Assembly (NCBI GenBank): GCA_949825045.1
Contig: OX463816.1
Coordinates: forward strand, 16,983,579 to 17,047,578
Direction of reading: 5' to 3'
Length of the DNA: 64,000 nt
Source of the DNA: Argyresthia goedartella
Taxonomy: Eukaryota > Arthropoda > Insecta > Lepidoptera > Argyresthiidae
Shown here: piece after piece, positions 45,113-56,927 of the stretch
Layout: each line of letters opens with the position of its first letter
Position numbering within the stretch: position 1 is the first letter of the stretch
Translations under genes and position numbers: made by a program
The notes under the pieces: generated by a model
Seen by the model: only the letters and a program-made list of their open reading frames with translations
Told to the model about the DNA's origin: nothing
Databases searched by the model: none

Positions 45113-45291
45113 AAGAAAGAAAGAAAGAAAGAAATAAAGAAAGAAAGAAAGAAACATTTATTATAAAGACAGTGAACACACTACAATTACAACAAAGAAA
45201 CAAAACACAGAGATAAATAGTTGCATTGACACAAGTTATAAAATGAAATGACAGTCGTGGTGTGTCACTGTCATTATAAATGGCGTCTGAC
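45112..45291 (-). repeat. LINE/SINE tail with (TTTC)n, split by the hAT
   Basis: A GAAA-type tandem (45112-45165) on the plus strand, followed by catttattataaagacagtg, is the 3' tail of a minus-strand retroposon. The remainder of this short insert (about 40 bp) lies beyond the hAT at 50146-50185. It is inserted in the env gene of Bel/Pao 2. Confidence 0.6.
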
Positions 45292-45667
45292 CAGTGGCGG
45301 ACAAAGCCTGTCGGAGGCTCGGGGCGGCAACACTGAATGAGGCCCCGGTCTGCTCAGAAATTTTTGTATTTTTAGTGTACATTTTCTCAAAAATGAATAA
45401 TATACAAGTAATGGCTGATAAAAAAAAATAAGTATTTATAATGTATGTGCTCTACGCTTTATGTAATTGTAATACACGCCCAACGTACGATATGGGTTAG
45501 AAAGATAGAATACGGTTCAATATTCAGCAGAGTAACCGGCAATTTGCAAAGAAATAATGGAGAATATAATAGGAATGTTTATTTTATATGTCGAAAAACA
45601 AAGCTTTTACAATTATCGTATCATTGTTATAGTAGTTTTATTTTATACTTATTATTTTTTTAAACTA

Positions 45668-48257
45668 TTAAACATGTTTTCGTGCCTTTATTTTACTGAA
45701 CTTCTCAATAACGTCGTTAAAATCTATTTCTTTCGAAACTTTTCTTTCAATTGATAGAATCGATAGATTGACTAGCCGTTCTTGGTTCATCGTAGATCGA
45801 AGATAACTTTTTATAAGTTTCAGTTTGGAAAAACTTCTCTCGCATGATGCGACTGAAACACAAATGGTCAAAAAATATTGCATTATCAGTGATATACAGG
45901 GCAATGATTCACTGAAGTCCCATTTAACGATAAATTGAAAGATTTCTTGAGCTGTCCATCTAGCGGTAACGTCCACGCTCGTATTGGTTGCACGTAGATG
46001 CCTACGATACCGTTTTATTTCTTGTACTACCTGCTCTGTATCAAATTCATCGTAAATTTTTACGAGATTTGTCAGTGCTACAGCCAGAGCGTCATCGGAC
46101 GCTTCTAGCATAAACTTTGTTTCAGCAATCTAGAAAATTTTGTTGATTTTCTCCATGGCCATGTATCGTTGCGATAATTCTTGTATAAATCGGTCTATGC
46201 ACTCAAACATTGATCGACGAATTTCCTCTTGAATTGATAATCCAGCGTCATGAGCTAGTTCACCCGGCATTATTTTTCTTACCCTTCTTCTTCCTCGTCG
46301 GTCAATGTTAATGTCCATATCAGCATTTTTGAGTGCCAAAATCAACAGCATTGTCTATAATCGTATTTCGTTCTGCAACTAAAAACTCATTCAGGGTTTT
46401 TAGTTTGGTGAGTCCTTTATCCAAAGTCATTTTTGGAGACTGTAGGCATCGTTGGACTAAATGCACTTCCTCCAGTATCGAGTGCCAAAATTTAATGTAG
46501 GTCAAAAAAGTAAAATCACATATAGCTGGAAGGAGCAAGCTTGCTGCTGATCTTGTATCAAGATTTGCTTTAGATGAACTTTGCATATATTCCAAAGTGC
46601 TCACAATTGTTTCCACGTTTTCTTTTACAACTTTAACTGAATCGTAATGAGCACTCCAGCGAGTATCGGATAAACGTTTTAAACTTTTTCCTGTTTTTTC
46701 TATAAGTAATTCCCATCTATGTGTGGAGGACGAGAAGAATGAATATAGCTTCTCTATAGTTCCAAAACAGGTGACGCTAGACGGAACGCATGAGAATGCA
46801 TGGACTCCACAAAGATTTAAGGAAAGATTGGCACATGGACTAAACAGAGCTTTTGGATTGACATCTCGAATTTTTCGTTGAACCCCTCCATGTACACCTG
46901 ACATTGACGTGGCGTTGTCATAACATTGAGCCCTGCACAACGCAATATCCAGCCCATCTTTTTCCAGCTGCTGTAGAATATCTTTTGTCATATTATCAGC
47001 AGTCTTTCCCGACGTCAACAAAAAACCTAAGAAGGATTCTCGGACTTCCACTATATCATCTTCTACATGAACATATCTAATTATTTGACTCATTTGATCA
47101 GTTCTGCTTTCATCGGGGGTGCTGTCAAAAATTATTCCGTAATACTTAGCCTTTTTTATATCTGCAATAATTTTTTCCTTAACATGTTCACCCAAACTGA
47201 AAATAAATTCATTTTGTATCCCTTTTGACAAGTAAGAAGCTACTCTCTTTGACCCACCAGCGGACTCTTCAAGTCTTAAACAATGTTCTTTTAATATTGG
47301 GTCATATTTGGCTATCAGTTGCACCAGTTCTAAGAAATTTCCTCTGTTTTCCGATGATACGTCTTCACGATGACCACGGAAAGCAAGATTTTGCTGGGCC
47401 AAAAATAAAGTTATGTCCAAAAGGCGATGTAAAATGTTTCTCCATTTCTTGGTCTCGTCGTTGATAATCTTCTGATTTTCTTTGTCAATGGTTTTATTAT
47501 GTTTCAGGCCCATAGAGAGTGTTTTCCATTTTTCTAAATTTGTTAGATGTTCAGGCGATGATTCGTGCTGTGATATTTTCGGATTCAATTTCCACCATTG
47601 ACAGAAGCCGAAAATGAATTTATTTTTGTGTGTATCGCCTTCAGATGCAAATAATCGGCAGCAAAAACAGTATAATTTCTTTGTTGATGGTGAGTATAGC
47701 ATCCATTTCCTCAAATATTTAGTCTTGTTTAAATTCGAGTAGAACCACGATGAAGTTAAACAACGATGTATTCCCTTAGTGCGTTCACCTGGTCGCTCTG
47801 TAGATTCAAAAGGCCCTTCCTTGTTTTGATATACCTCACTACCCTTTGCGATAATCATCATTCTTATATGCTCCTGGACAGGTATTGGCCAATGTGCAGT
47901 ATCATTAGATGAAGAGGAGTCGAAGTTGGAAGCATTAAAAACATGTTTACTCTCATCAGTGATTTTCTCGTCATCACTATCTTCAGCATCTTTTTTTTCA
48001 GTGTCACTTACATCGAAATCTTCAATAAAGTCTTCATCATGTGCAGCAGGCTTTTCACCTGTGTTTGTGGTCTCTACATCAATTGTCTGTACAGTAGAGC
48101 CAGGCTCAATAGTTTCATTACTCTTTCCTTCACCATCCTTTTTCTCTCCATGAGCGAGAAGGTATTTGGATAATGATCCAGCGAGTGATTTAGCATCTTC
48201 ATCTTTTGCTATTTTTAGCTTTCTTTTCTGAGCGCCAGATGGGTGAATTCTTTTCAC
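45668..48257 (-). pseudogene. hAT transposase, ZMYM1-like with TTF zinc finger
   Basis: The first frame (48257-46320, 645 residues) has a lysine-rich start, an acidic linker, a TTF-type zinc finger (RKWMLYSPSTKKLYCFCCRL, about residues 185-215), a DUF4371-like region, and the catalytic core with GIIFDSTPDESRTDQMS, AQCYDNATSMSGVHGGVQ and the insertion domain. A frame change at about 46340 and an amber at 46130 separate the last parts. The final frame (46111-45668) contains the dimerisation domain: [20 protein letters not shown] and [12 protein letters not shown], with the catalytic E in CERSFS. Known: this hAT group has given rise to host genes such as ZMYM1. Only two lesions are visible in about 860 codons, so this copy is recently inactivated. 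Confidence 0.88.
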
Positions 48258-50130
48258 TGAAACAGAAGATCGGATTCATTTTTGTGACAGCTCATGGCCT
48301 GGCCTAGATAACGTTAATGAAGGATGGTTTATTTGGTACAACTCAAGAAAAAGAGATAAAACAAAAGTTTTTAAGCGAGTCTCATATTTCTCGATAAAAA
48401 TGCCAAAAAAGACGAAACAGTGAAACACTCTGTAATTATTGTGCCATAACACCAATTTTTATGTTGCATTTCTCTCCGTGTGAGTAGAGGGTAGGTAGGT
48501 ATTATTGCGATCATGAATCGATGGTTATTTTCAAATTAACGTCGTTTCACATTGCAACTGACAATAAAGCCAATTTTTTTTTTTTAGTAGATAAAAACAA
48601 CTTTTTTATAACAATGTTATTTGTTGTAAACAGTGTAAAGATCAAATGTTTGCAAATGATTACAGAACATTAAGGATGTTTAGAAACAAATCGCAAAGAA
48701 TGAGAAAAATCTGAAAATTTTGTATGTTTTCGTATGAGGTATTTAAGAGGTCATGTAAAATTTTTACGACGATTAGGAAGCTCGTTATCGAATAATTAAG
48801 ATTAATAAATTAAATGAAATTAAATGTAGTCTTATGGAAATTGATATAACTTTGTGATAACTTTTTTTTTGACCTCTCAATTTTTTAATATCTACAATAT
48901 ACTGAAAGCAACGGAAAGACAATGAAGTTTATTGATAAATATTTTTTTAAATTGTTTAAAAAATTGTTCTTAACAAAAAGTTAATTTCTTAATAACGAGC
49001 TTCCTAATCGTTGTGAAATTTTTACACGACCTCTTAAATACCTCATTCAAAAACATACCAAAATTTCAGAATTTTCTCATTGTTTTTTTTATTTTAACTC
49101 TTAAGGAGGTTGAAGTAATGATGACAGAGTTCTGAAAATTTGGTATGTTTTTACATAAAGTATTCAGGAGGTCGTTTAATTTTTTTATGACGATTAAGAA
49201 GCTATTTATTGAAAAATTAACATTCAAATGTTTTATAGCTTCTAAACAACCTTAAAGGTCCAGGCACTTTCAATTCCGACAATACGTACTAGAAAAGTAC
49301 AAGTTGACAATAACCATATTAGTAATGTAGGTACTTACTACTTTCCGTTCTTAGATACGCGATAATACGATCCCTGTTTGAACTCTGAACTCGTCCAATT
49401 CAATACGTCACAACAACAAGAAACAACAAGAAAAAATTTGACTAGTTACTTCGTAACTCTGAATATACTTTACACTTTATTAAACTTTATTTTAGTCATC
49501 TGTTTGCTTGGGTTTTCCTTGTTCCGACGCGTATTCCCCGAAAGTTTCGGGGGGAATACCCTGCTTTCGGGCATGAGCCAATTAGTGAGCGTGTTTGAGT
49601 GAAAATAACGACAATGCACTTTCACCAGCACTTTTAAGCCCTAGGAATTAATTAGACGTGCTCCATGTGCCGTCCTTTACTTTTATATACTGCGCACAAG
49701 CGCATTGCTCACGCGACCTGCTGATTGTCGTACGTCGCCGTAAAGCAGAAGTGCTGCCATTAGTCGTGCTGTCGACGAATTACTTACGTATATATGATAT
49801 TCAGAACGCGCGAAAGTTTTTAAACGTAATTAAATGAACGAAATAAAAAATCTTTTCAATCAAGTTTTTCTATTTCATTATTCACTTTTGATTAATTATC
49901 AATTTTTGTATGTAATCTTATATAATATAATCGTATCTTCCTACGTTTATATTTTATATGCGTAAGGGGCCTTCATTCCTCTAACACCAAACTACTTCTT
50001 ACGTACTAAACAGATTATGGACTTATTTGGGATTTAACGGAAAAGGACTCCTCGAGACTTCTCGAAACTTGGAGGCCCCCTATGACTAGAGGCCCGGGGC
50101 GGGCCGCCCCCTCCGCCCCCCCCTTAGTCC
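48258..50130. other. hAT non-coding region with three-copy inverted repeat
   Basis: About 100 bp at 48700-48800 (ctgaaaattttgtatgtttt...gattaggaagctcgttat) is repeated inverted at 48977-49081 and again in the forward sense at 49121-49220. A short hairpin ttccccgaaagtttcggggggaa lies near 49535. No gene is seen. Confidence 0.65.
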
Positions 50131-50185
50131 GCCACTGCGTCTGACTCAGCATTATGTTGAAGGCCAGGCCTTCAACGCTGATTCA

Positions 50186-51415
50186 TTGTCTTCAAGTTCC
50201 AACATATGATATCTTGATAGGCTCGTATTGATGTAATCGTTGAGGGGGGATACTCTTTCAGTCAGGTGGAAAGCTTCTTCATTGTTGATAAAGATTTGGT
50301 TACGATAGTCATGGTGTCCCAGTATAGTAAAGAAGTCTCCTTTGATGACGCAATCCTGACCTAGGGTAATTATGCCATTATCGCGCAGACTTTGCGACGA
50401 CGGGCCAGCCGGGCATAAAATGCGGACGGTGCATTCTCCGCAACATGAGTAGAGCCAGGAACTACCGGAGTGTAACTTGATCCATTTGCTTAGGCATTCC
50501 ACCGACCTTGTCTTCAAAACAATTGTTCACCTAATTTGCTCATTAACTTGACATCGCATATTGATTGTTTTACGGCAAGTCCATAGATAGGGTTATTAAA
50601 ATCGCAGAGGAAGCCCCTTTAGTTGTATTTGATACACGAAGACAAGTCGGTCTGTGATATTGGGTCTTGTGTTGCTGTAAGCTGACGACGTAATCAAGTT
50701 CGTAACTCTCCTTAGTAGCCAGTGGTAATTTTATTTCTATGATAAGGTAGGAATCTGTTACCTTGGCCCTTGCTTGTAATAGCTGATGTAGAGTTTTGAT
50801 ATCTTCCGGTGGAGTTGGTAGTGACAAATTGCCTTGTAACTGGCCGGATATTATGTGCATTTGGTTTTGCAACTGTTGTGGTGATAATAAGTGCGCGTCG
50901 AGGCGGCCTTGATAGATATCGGTGACGGTATTGACTAAGGTCTCTTGTATACGTCTGATATTTGATAAGATGACGTCAATGGAAATAGCGCTCGTAACAG
51001 TGTAAATGCATTCAATGCAGATTGGCTTATCCTTTCGGCTTGATAGATTTCCATTGATATGTTGTTGATATGCCGGTTAATAGCCATAAATTGTTCGTTC
51101 ATGAGTTTCTCGTTACGATGTAGAATGTTATTCTGCGCTTCGAGGATGGACGTCAGGTTTTTCAAGAGTTTCAAGAGATATTTGTCGTTCAGTTGGAGCT
51201 TCTCAATGTCCTGAGCGTATTGATCCGCAAATTTGTCGTCTAACACTCCAAAGAGATAGTTTGCAACATTCCCAATGCCGTTTATCAGTCCTCTTTTTGT
51301 TCTCGATTGCTTATTGTGCCTGAGAAGGTTGTTGTAGTGTTGCATCTCTTTCAGTTCGTGATCAAATCGTGAAGCGATGATAGAACATAATTTGTCCTTG
51401 GCACTCACGTTCTTA
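50186..51415 (-). pseudogene. env: Bel/Pao 2 env, ectodomain part
   Basis: The frame from 51408 holds a stem-like region and a basic cleavage motif SRTKR (ending about 51292) followed at once by GLINGIGNVANYLFGVLDD, the hydrophobic start expected of a fusion peptide in F-type envelopes. A heptad stretch with EAQNNILHRNEKLMNEQF follows. After frame breaks near 50930 and 50560 come LLQARAKVTDSYLIIEIKLP and the cysteine block YSCCGECTVRILCPAG, then GHHDYRNQIF. Cleavage region and cysteines align in order with Bel/Pao 1. Indels plus two inserted elements inactivate it. Confidence 0.82.
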
Positions 51416-51423
51416 AGATGGTT

Positions 51424-51553
51424 TGTAAGGATCGGCCTATAGGTGGTGAATGAGACGAGTCATTTGTTCAATAGACAGGCGTTTAATGATCCTAGAGTGA
51501 TACATACATACTGATTATATAGGGATAGGGTAAAGGTGTGTTCGCACACTACA
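51424..51553 (-). repeat. 3' LTR of the LARD-like element
   Basis: 130 bp, read by eye as identical to 56798-56927. The polypurine tract follows it on the plus-strand side. Confidence 0.93.
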
Positions 51554-54500
51554 CCTTCCCCCCTTTTTTCAAAAAAAATATATAGTATCATATTTTTTGA
51601 ATAAAATTTCATGAAAACAATTGATATTAGACATAAGATAACATCACAATAATGATATATCAGTCACATTTACTTTCAAAATCTGTGTAACTCAAATCAT
51701 AGTAATAACAAATAACATTTTACAAATAGACACTTAAATTTAGCACCAGCTCTATAAAATTTTTGTCAATTTAATGTTTAGAAAATTTCATCATCTAATT
51801 TTTTACACATTCGGAATATCTGTTGGAAAATTTTCAGCAAGTGAATAATAGACATATGTCATATGCACTTCTCATTTAAGTATAAACCTGAGTATACAGA
51901 TATTTGTTGTATGTATACAAAACACTTTTATTTTATTTTATGTAAATTTTCAACAATTTCTATTTCGATAAAGCATACACTGTCATTGATATAAAATGTA
52001 TAAAGGAAACGATATATTGTTTCTAACATCATTACAATAAACATGATTATATAGAAATATCATCTCCTCAGTCTTATTAAACTAAATTAAAACTAATATG
52101 AGATTATAAAATCTTATCACATAAAACATCAAATAAAATTTAGAAGATGTAGAGTTGCATAACAATAAATGAATGTAGAGCAATACAATATCAACTAAAT
52201 TTACGGTTGTACAATAACATAAAAATATAGCGTAAAAAAATAACAACTAAATGTTACTAGGGTTGTACTAAAATCAGTAAATGTACCTAGGGTTGACGAC
52301 ATGAATCATTATTTTGTTTAACCACATTAAATAAAATATTACTAAATCAAAACTTTGTAATTGCCATGTTTAAAATCTCTCATTATTTTCTGGATCGCCC
52401 TTTTATTTCTTCATTTGTTGATTTATTCAACTCTTATTTCTTCAATCACAAACTTACTTTATTTACGTATTTTATTTGAGTTTATCATATCATGCCTACA
52501 TTCTCGAAACCATTAAATTTACTTTGTGTATAAAATATATCATATGTCATAATAACCCTTCATTCCTGAAACCAACAAAATATACTTTCTTTTCATAAAC
52601 AATCTCAATCAATCAGTCTTTTATTTTTAGTCCGCTTCAACTTCATATAGGTACTTTTTAAGGGTATCCGGATCCCATATTATTTCACATTATAGTGAGT
52701 GCACCTGTATAGGTACTTTTATTTTTTATTTATTTATAGACGTCTTCTGGTTCTTTTATTATAATATTATTTAAATACATAGACTATTAGTACCTGGCTC
52801 CAGGTCTACCTGCCTGAGCCTGCTCGCGAGCTTATTAGGTCATCGAGATCCCACCTTCTCACAAAGGAAACTCGTTCTCGTCATGATCGAAGAGGAAGGA
52901 TTCGTGCCTTGTACCTTGTACCTTTGAGACTGATGAAAATACAATAACATATCGGACTCGCCAATAGTTAAGTACCATACTAAAAACATAACTTATACTC
53001 AATCAATACGAATCCTTCGAATTTTAAGACAATCTGCAAATCTTGGATGATCAGTCCAAATTTTTTCGAAAGCTTACTAAATGAAGTGTTCCCAGCTGTC
53101 TTACTCAGTGCACATGAGTTCCTATCTCAACATTCTAAACATTCTCTTTTTGTTTCGTTCTAGAAACAAATCCATACCTAATTCACTATACTCTCTATAT
53201 AACTCACAACACCAACATTCTAAAATCAAACAAAAATATAACTTTCCTATGTAATGCGAAATTACATAACTTTACTGGCAAATAAAATATATAGCGATCT
53301 TAAAACTTTACTAATCCCCACTTCTTAAAACAATTTGCATCTCATACCACACATATAATAAAATATCTCATATCAACATAATTGTTATCCTTTTAAATCT
53401 TCCTGATCAGATCAAACAAACCTAGGTATACGTAGCCATAAACAAAACATATTTTATCTCAATCATCAACATAACGTATCCCTTCATGTATCTTCTGTCA
53501 TTCAACTTCTCACAACACTAACTTATTTCCATTTCAAACACTAGGCACATATTACTTTTACTTCCTTTCATAATTTATTTATACACTTTCCATAATACAC
53601 TTCACATAAATAATAATGATGTAAGTAACATAAGCAATTAAGCATACTAAACATATTACATCGACAAGTACTTAAGTAACAACCACAATACATATTGTAC
53701 TATGTCGGCTTCACTACAACTCTTGTAACTAAAAAAAATATATAACCTATCGACTTTCGACAAAATAAACTGATTGTTATTCCCAAACGAACAAAATAAT
53801 TTAAAAGTTATATGTAATATCTATTTACTAACTGAAGATTTCACAAGATCTAAGTAATTACCAAAGTGTTATCCTTTCATTTTATAATCTTACTGAATCA
53901 TCATAACGACAGTTTAAAAAATAACATAAAATTTTCAAGTATTTTACAGTAATACTATTCTGAACATGAGTTTTCTTTGTCATGTAATTTTTTAAAACCA
54001 TATAAAACAAAATTATCTTACTTCTATGAAGAGACTTTATTCGCTGATCAGACTATAATTCTATAAAAAAACTTAGTTGCACATTGCATTGCACGAAAGT
54101 TAATTACTGAAACAAACTTTTAATTCATGTAACTAACTTGGTTCCGTTGCTCATATATTTTTGTTATTTGAGGATATACGGTATGTCCTAAACTGAAAAT
54201 TTATCTGAAAAACTTATAAATGAATGCAAGTTTAAGCCAGAACCTGAAAAAAATATACATACCTTATTTTTATAATCTGTTTTTTTTTTTCATAAATCAA
54301 ATATATTCGTATATATATCGCAATATACACGTAATAAATACTCTAATGTATTTATATGTCTAAAATTAACTAAAACTGAAATAAATACATACTTTTTTCA
54401 AATTAACTACTTGTTATAATGGTTCTAATATACTTCGCTGCGGTACCCTAATTTAGGCCACAAACATCCATCACCACTTATGTATCTCTCATATCAGTCA

Positions 54501-56797
54501 GCAGAAACTAATATCTTTATCTTTATTTAGAAGTAGCAGTAACATGAACTGTTATTTCTCATAAGAACAATTCTTTTACTCTGCAATCAAAACATGTGCT
54601 AAGGTTGCTTGCATGTACATATTTGTAAACACTGTATTATTTTACTATACCTTTTGGATTAACTGGAACTGTTACTAAGTGAACTGAAACATTTTGGTTC
54701 TTGCTTTGTGCACTAGGTGTAAATCATAATTACAATTTTATAATAAAAATAGCTTTGTATTTTTACTGAATACATGATCGGTTGCGAGGCATTAATACTT
54801 TTTTCTTCACACTTTACACTTTATATCACATACCTTCCATACAAAGAATATTCTCATTAGATCACACATTCAAAATACACAAACAAAAAGACACTTAAAA
54901 AAAAACAAACACACTTTCTACTTCCTTAAAAAAAATATATATTTCATTTTGTGATAACTTCTAATCTAAACCGTGAATATTTCTTTTAATTTGACCTCAC
55001 ACTCAGTCATTTACTCTATATAACAATAATAATCACGCATATTTTCAAAACGTAACTACAACACAATTTACTTTCCGATAATATACATCTCTCTATTCAC
55101 AATCAAAACAAATAAAAGTCAATTTAATGTATACTTCACCAACTCTACTTATTCAACTGCGTATTACTTTCACTCACTAGCATGCTCTATTTTAACATAC
55201 GGCGCAATACTTCATTCCTCCACTGAACCCTATAATCTCTAACAACATCCATCACCCAATACGGTTTCTAATAAAGTTCTCTGAGTCATTTATTCATTAT
55301 ATTAAAACTTCATCATTACTTTTATAGTAGTGCAGCTGCAATAAGAGCTGCTAGGTATTGTTACGATCCATTCTCGTCAGAACTTCTAAGCGAATTATCG
55401 GTATTATCTTAATTTGGCAACTGCTAAACAATTTCTAGGTGGTCTCCTAATTTGGTTTTCTGTTGTTATCTGTATTGTACTGCATCGCGTCACATGCATT
55501 ATTGGTTTGAATTCTACACCTTTGGTTATAACTGGGACTGAATATTTTTCTATCCTACACTATTAGGTACAATTTGAATTCTAAAATTTACTTTGAATAT
55601 GTGCATTTTAATTACTTAAATTAAGTAAAATAGGTAATTTACTATGAAAAACAATAACAAAATTTTAACGTATCTTTTGTACAGTATAAGTAGGTATATC
55701 ACACAAATCATCACACGTCACATCTCTTTTACTAATTCATGCCACATTCTATGAAATCATCATCATCATCATCATCACCGTTTTACATACATCATCACAA
55801 TACTTATTTTTATTCATCATTTAAAATTAATATCACTTGCTATATCGATTCTCATCGCCTTCGTAAATTTAGTCCATCATCCATTAACACTTGCCAAATA
55901 ATATTTCATCAACTTTCACAAACAACTTTCTTCTCTTTTTTTGTTTATACCTATATTTATTCATACATGATGTTCTTACTCTCATACGTCAATTAATTCG
56001 TTAAAAAAACTAATAAAGTTCTTGACGTCAACCCCTTACAAATTAATCTGAATTATTTATTACACCATATTCGGGGAACTAAAGCATACACATACAAAAC
56101 AATTTTAATTTCTTAAATATTCAATTTCAATCGTTCAATATGTCTTTTACATTTACAAATGAACAATTATGCCGGTAATTGTTTACTAATCAATTGTCTC
56201 AAATAAAATATCTCACGAAAATCACTAACCAATTAAAAAAAAACATTACTGGTTACGACTCACGATCACGAAGACTTCGCGTGGCACCTATCGTTTCTAT
56301 TGCCTTAGTGCTGCAGCTCGCTCCGGGAAACATCTCCCAGCTGCTCCTCATCGGACCCGTACATTGTACAGCGTACACTTCGCCCTGCGCCCTGCGTCAC
56401 ACATCATCTCGGCTTGCACAGATTACCCGGCACCCGGCAGGAATCATCTTTATAGTTTGGGTTTTAAGGTAACCTGGTTTTTTGTTCTGCATACTGTATC
56501 TGGATCTAGACGTCTGGTAGTTGTTTGTTAGTTTATTTAGTCATTTTGGTTTTATTTGGCGGTCTTCTTAATTATTATTTTTTTTTTTAAATCAATCATT
56601 ATTCATCATTTAGTAGTTTAATATAAGTTGACAGGTATAATTTTCTTCACTGTAGTTATTTAGGTATAATTTTAGCACTGTGTCTCTTCACTTTTTATTA
56701 CACATTACATAGTCCAAATTTCATTTCACTTCACACAAAAATATGCCATTCGGCGCAGCACTGCCTTTTAGGGCAGGCTGGCCTGGCAAGGTCGCCA
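51554..56797. other. Interior of the LARD-like element, no gene
   Basis: It is very AT-rich throughout, apart from a GC-richer patch at 56270-56440 near the 5' LTR that might serve leader or packaging functions. A small ATC microsatellite lies at 55756-55779. Neither zinc-knuckle, protease, YxDD nor DDE motifs were found. Confidence 0.7.
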
Positions 56798-56927
56798 TGT
56801 AAGGATCGGCCTATAGGTGGTGAATGAGACGAGTCATTTGTTCAATAGACAGGCGTTTAATGATCCTAGAGTGATACATACATACTGATTATATAGGGAT
56901 AGGGTAAAGGTGTGTTCGCACACTACA
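56798..56927 (-). repeat. 5' LTR of the LARD-like element
   Basis: Second 130-bp copy, followed by GGTT, the presumed duplication. Confidence 0.93.

Larger units (their letters stand above)
45292..50137 (-). mobile_element. hAT transposon, 4.85 kb
   Basis: Terminal inverted repeats cagtggcggac...gtccgccactg are flanked by an exact 8-bp duplication CGTCTGAC (45284-45291 and 50138-50145), the hAT signature. It carries one transposase gene on the minus strand (48257-45668) and about 1.9 kb of non-coding sequence on its 5' side with an internal three-copy inverted repeat (48700-49220). Ends are GC-rich (gaggcccggggc). Confidence 0.94.
51424..56927 (-). mobile_element. Non-coding LTR element (LARD-like), 5.5 kb
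   Basis: Two identical 130-bp LTRs (TGTAAGG...ACTACA) enclose 5.2 kb that has no open frame of more than about 100 codons and no retroelement protein motif on either strand. GGTT lies directly before the left LTR and directly after the right LTR, a probable 4-bp duplication. A polypurine tract (minus strand gaaaaaaggggggaagg, 51554-51570) abuts the left LTR. A TGGCGACC-starting primer-site-like sequence abuts the right LTR (56782-56797). Together these set the element on the minus strand. Known: LARDs are mobilised in trans by an autonomous partner. It interrupts env of Bel/Pao 2. Confidence 0.9.

Noticed and set aside
45112..45165. Short tandem array considered as CRISPR-like
   Set aside because: It is a simple GAAA microsatellite tail without spacers, in a eukaryotic retroposon.
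55739..55996. 85-codon open frame in the LARD-like element
   Set aside because: It begins in an ATC microsatellite, is low in complexity and shows no retroelement motif.
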